NCBI RefSeq assembly: GCF_029840925.1 | Contig: NZ_JAOCDM010000056.1 | Span: 1 to 32,265 of the forward strand | Origin: Pseudomonas sp. GD03858 | GTDB taxonomy: Bacteria > Pseudomonadota > Gammaproteobacteria > Pseudomonadales > Pseudomonadaceae | Direction of reading: 5' to 3' | Length of the DNA: 32,265 nt | Shown: positions 30,468 to 32,265 of the stretch, piece after piece | Position numbering within the stretch: the first letter of the stretch is position 1 | Layout of the letters: each line of letters opens with the position of its first letter | Made by a program: the position numbers and the translations under genes | The notes under the pieces: model-generated | Seen by the model: only the letters and a program-made list of their open reading frames with translations | What the model was told of the DNA's origin: nothing | The model's database searches: none

Positions 30468-31154
30468 TCAGGGCTGGCCGTAGTCGCGGGCACCGAACAG
30501 GGCGGTGCCGATGCGCACCCAGGTCGCGCCTTGGGCGATGGCGGCTTCCAGGTCGTGGCTCATGCCCATCGACAGGGTGTCCAGGCCAAGGCCCAGCTGT
30601 GCCTGGAGCTGGCGCAGGATGGCAAAGGCGGCCTCCTGCTCGGCGCGGTCTTCGGTCGGCTCCGGAATCGCCATCAGGCCGCGCAGGCGCAGGCCGGGCA
30701 GGGCGTTCACCGCCTGCGCCAGGGCTGGCAGTTCGGCGGGCGCGCAGCCGGACTTGCTGTCCTCGCCACTGACGTTCACCTGCAGGCAGATGTTCAGCGG
30801 CGCGAGGCCGGCAGGGCGCTGCTCGGAGAGGCGTTGGGCGATCTTCAGGCGGTCCACGGAATGTACCCAGTCGAAATGCTCGGCGATGGCCTTGGTCTTG
30901 TTCGACTGGATGGGGCCGATGAAGTGCCAGATCAAGGGCAGGTCGGAAAGTGCCTGTTGTTTTGTCAGGGCTTCCTGAAGGTAGTTCTCGCCGAAATCGC
31001 GCAGTCCGGCGGCGCAGGCCTCGCGTATGGCGCTGGCGGGCTTGGTCTTGCTGACTGCCAGCAGCTGGACGCTGGCCGGGTCGCGCCCGGCGGCCTTGGC
31101 TGCGCTGTCGATGCGGGCGGCAATGGCGTCAATGTTGTCTGCTAGGGTGGACAT
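30468..31154 (-). CDS. yggS: Pyridoxal 5'-phosphate homeostasis protein (YggS/PROSC family)
   Basis: A 228-residue single-domain PLP-binding barrel without known catalysis that buffers PLP and affects amino-acid pools. PLP lysine is Lys36 in LLAVSKTKPA; FGENYLQEA, WHFIGPIQSNKTK, LQVNVSGEDSKSG and LSMGMSHDLEAAI are family motifs. It diverges from pilT over 65 bp, where TAGAAT on the minus strand may be its -10 box. It leads the yggS-proC-yggT cluster. Confidence 0.95.
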   Translation of the reverse strand: MSTLADNIDAIAARIDSAAKAAGRDPASVQLLAVSKTKPASAIREACAAGLRDFGENYLQEALTKQQALSDLPLIWHFIGPIQSNKTKAIAEHFDWVHSVDRLKIAQRLSEQRPAGLAPLNICLQVNVSGEDSKSGCAPAELPALAQAVNALPGLRLRGLMAIPEPTEDRAEQEAAFAILRQLQAQLGLGLDTLSMGMSHDLEAAIAQGATWVRIGTALFGARDYGQP

Positions 31155-31219
31155 GGTTCGTCGCCGACGGCTTTGGGGTCTGCGGCATTCTACCTGCTTG
31201 ATCGCCGTTGGGGAGTCTC

Positions 31220-32215
31220 ATGGATGTGACCGACCTGCTGGCCCGGGCCGTGGCTGCCGGGGCCAGCGACCTGCACCTGGCCGCAGGCGAGCAGCCGTTG
31301 CTGCGCCTCGATGGCGAGCTGAGGCGCATGACGCTGCCGGTGCTTGCTGCCCAGACCCTTGAGCAGGGCCTGGCGAGCCTGCTCGATGAAGGGCAGCGCC
31401 GACAGTGGGCGTCTGGTGATGAGCTGGATCTCGCCCTGGTCCTGCCGGCGCTGGGCCGTTTTCGGCTGAACCTGTTCCGTCAGCGCAATGGGCCTGGGGC
31501 GAGCGTGCGGTTGATTCCGGCGCGGGTACCGAGCCTCGATGAGCTCGATCTACACGATGTGTTCCAGCTCATGAGTCGGCAGCGGGACGGCCTGGTGCTG
31601 GTCGGCGGGCCGACGGGCAGTGGCAAGTCGAGCACCCTGGCGGCGCTGGTCGACCAGATCAATCGCGAGCACGCGCTGCATATCATCACCCTGGAAGATC
31701 CCGTCGAGTTCGTTCATCGAGGCCGGCGCAGCCTGGTCAACCAGCGGGAAGTGGGTAGAGACTGCCGCGACTTTGCCCAGGGATTGCGCAGTGCGCTGCG
31801 TCAGGACCCCGACGTGATCATGCTCGGCGAGCTGCGTGACCTGGAGAGCATCCGCCTGGCATTGCGCGCGGCGGAAACCGGGCACTTGGTGCTGGCAACC
31901 GTGCATACGCGCTCGGCGCTCAACAGCATCGATCGTTTGGTGGAAGTGTTCGCCGCCGAGGAGAAGCCGCTGGTGCGCATGATGCTGGCGGAGTCGCTGC
32001 GGCTGGTGGTGGCGCAGGTGCTGGTCAGGCGCGTCGGTGGTGGCAGGGTCGCGGCGAGGGAGCTGTTGGTGGCGACGCCCGCCGTGCGCAATCTGATCCG
32101 CGAGGGGCGGATGGCGCAGATCCATTCGTTGATGCAGGCCGGCGCCGCGGTGGGGATGCGCACGATGGAGGGGGCAATGCAGGCGTTGGAGGCGCGGGGT
32201 TTGATAGTGGGCTAG
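31220..32215 (+). CDS. pilT: PilT-family type IV pilus retraction ATPase
   Basis: A 331-residue secretion-type ATPase expected to power pilus retraction. It shows an N-terminal PAS-like region (ASDLHLAAGEQPLLRLDGEL), Walker A GGPTGSGKSS (Lys136), the Asp box ITLEDPVEF, Walker B DVIMLGELRD (Glu204), the His box GHLVLATVHT and the C-terminal AVRNLIREGRMAQI, which corresponds to the AIRNLIRE helix needed for retraction. It is slightly shorter than P. aeruginosa PilT (344) and diverges somewhat from it, so a PilT-like paralogue is possible. ATG at 31220 follows GGGGAG; an upstream TTG is less likely. No other pilus gene is in the window. Confidence 0.9.
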   Translation: MDVTDLLARAVAAGASDLHLAAGEQPLLRLDGELRRMTLPVLAAQTLEQGLASLLDEGQRRQWASGDELDLALVLPALGRFRLNLFRQRNGPGASVRLIPARVPSLDELDLHDVFQLMSRQRDGLVLVGGPTGSGKSSTLAALVDQINREHALHIITLEDPVEFVHRGRRSLVNQREVGRDCRDFAQGLRSALRQDPDVIMLGELRDLESIRLALRAAETGHLVLATVHTRSALNSIDRLVEVFAAEEKPLVRMMLAESLRLVVAQVLVRRVGGGRVAARELLVATPAVRNLIREGRMAQIHSLMQAGAAVGMRTMEGAMQALEARGLIVG

Positions 32216-32248
32216 GAATGCCCACGGAAACTAAAAGCGCACCGCAGC

Positions 32249-32265
32249 CCCTGTGGGAGCAACTG
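32249..32265. repeat. Start of a REP element, cut by the window edge
   Basis: CCTGTGGGAGCAACTG resembles the beginning of the P. putida REP (CCTGTGGGAGCGGGC) and lies 34 bp after pilT. The rest is outside. Confidence 0.5.

Noticed and set aside
1..32265. CRISPR arrays, insertion sequences, prophage genes, tRNA or rRNA genes
   Set aside because: No regularly spaced repeats, transposase or integrase motifs, or RNA gene structures were seen.

Overview
This window looks like a stretch of chromosome from a fluorescent Pseudomonas, most likely the P. putida group. The DNA is GC-rich with strong third-position GC. The gene order (coaD, calB, rsmD, ftsY-ftsE-ftsX-rpoH, mtgA, thiS-thiG-trmB, hemW, rdgB, metW-metX, yggT, proC, yggS, pilT) is one I associate with P. 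putida. REP sequences of the P. putida type (GTGGGAGYGGGCTTGCCC) are present. Species was assigned by pattern recognition, not by a search.

Layout. 1-2516 (minus): coaD, a 2[4Fe-4S] ferredoxin and a gamma-glutamyltransferase that runs off the left edge. 2628-6197 (minus): a three-gene oxidation operon (coniferyl-aldehyde-type dehydrogenase, a Tat-signal lipoprotein resembling gluconate dehydrogenase subunit 3, and a GMC oxidoreductase). A divergent TetR regulator (6342-7007) faces it across a palindromic operator-like site. 7043-7897 (plus): a 3-mercaptopyruvate-type sulfurtransferase. 7898-9118: an AT-richer island with an orphan RHS-core protein carrying a unique C-terminal tip and no visible immunity gene. 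9161-16375 (minus): two tandem pairs of M16 metallopeptidase-like proteins flanking rsmD, followed by a YheT-type hydrolase.

16610-20752 (plus): ftsY-ftsE-ftsX with 4-nt overlaps, then rpoH behind a good match to an AlgU/sigma-E promoter and followed by a strong terminator. 20825-20896 is an inverted REP pair. 20912-22058: mtgA and a DUF423 membrane protein diverge from a 64-bp gap with overlapping promoter-like boxes. 22161-23959 (plus): thiS-thiG-trmB, closed by a terminator. 24040-24582: a mostly featureless stretch ending in a 36-codon small gene with a good ribosome site and its own terminator. 24592-31154 (minus): yggS-proC-yggT and then metX-metW-DUF4426-rdgB-hemW-DUF3392, packed very tightly. 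31220-32215 (plus): a pilT-family ATPase, then the start of another REP at the right edge.

Most of the window is conserved housekeeping: CoA, thiamine, methionine and proline synthesis, division and SRP targeting, heat shock and pyrophosphate sanitation. The less ordinary points are a REP sequence read in frame inside ftsY, a 5' leader that buries the ribosome-binding site of the second M16 pair in a long hairpin, the duplicated M16 pairs with identical 8-nt gene overlaps, the Tat-partnered GMC enzyme, the orphan RHS tip and the 36-aa small gene.
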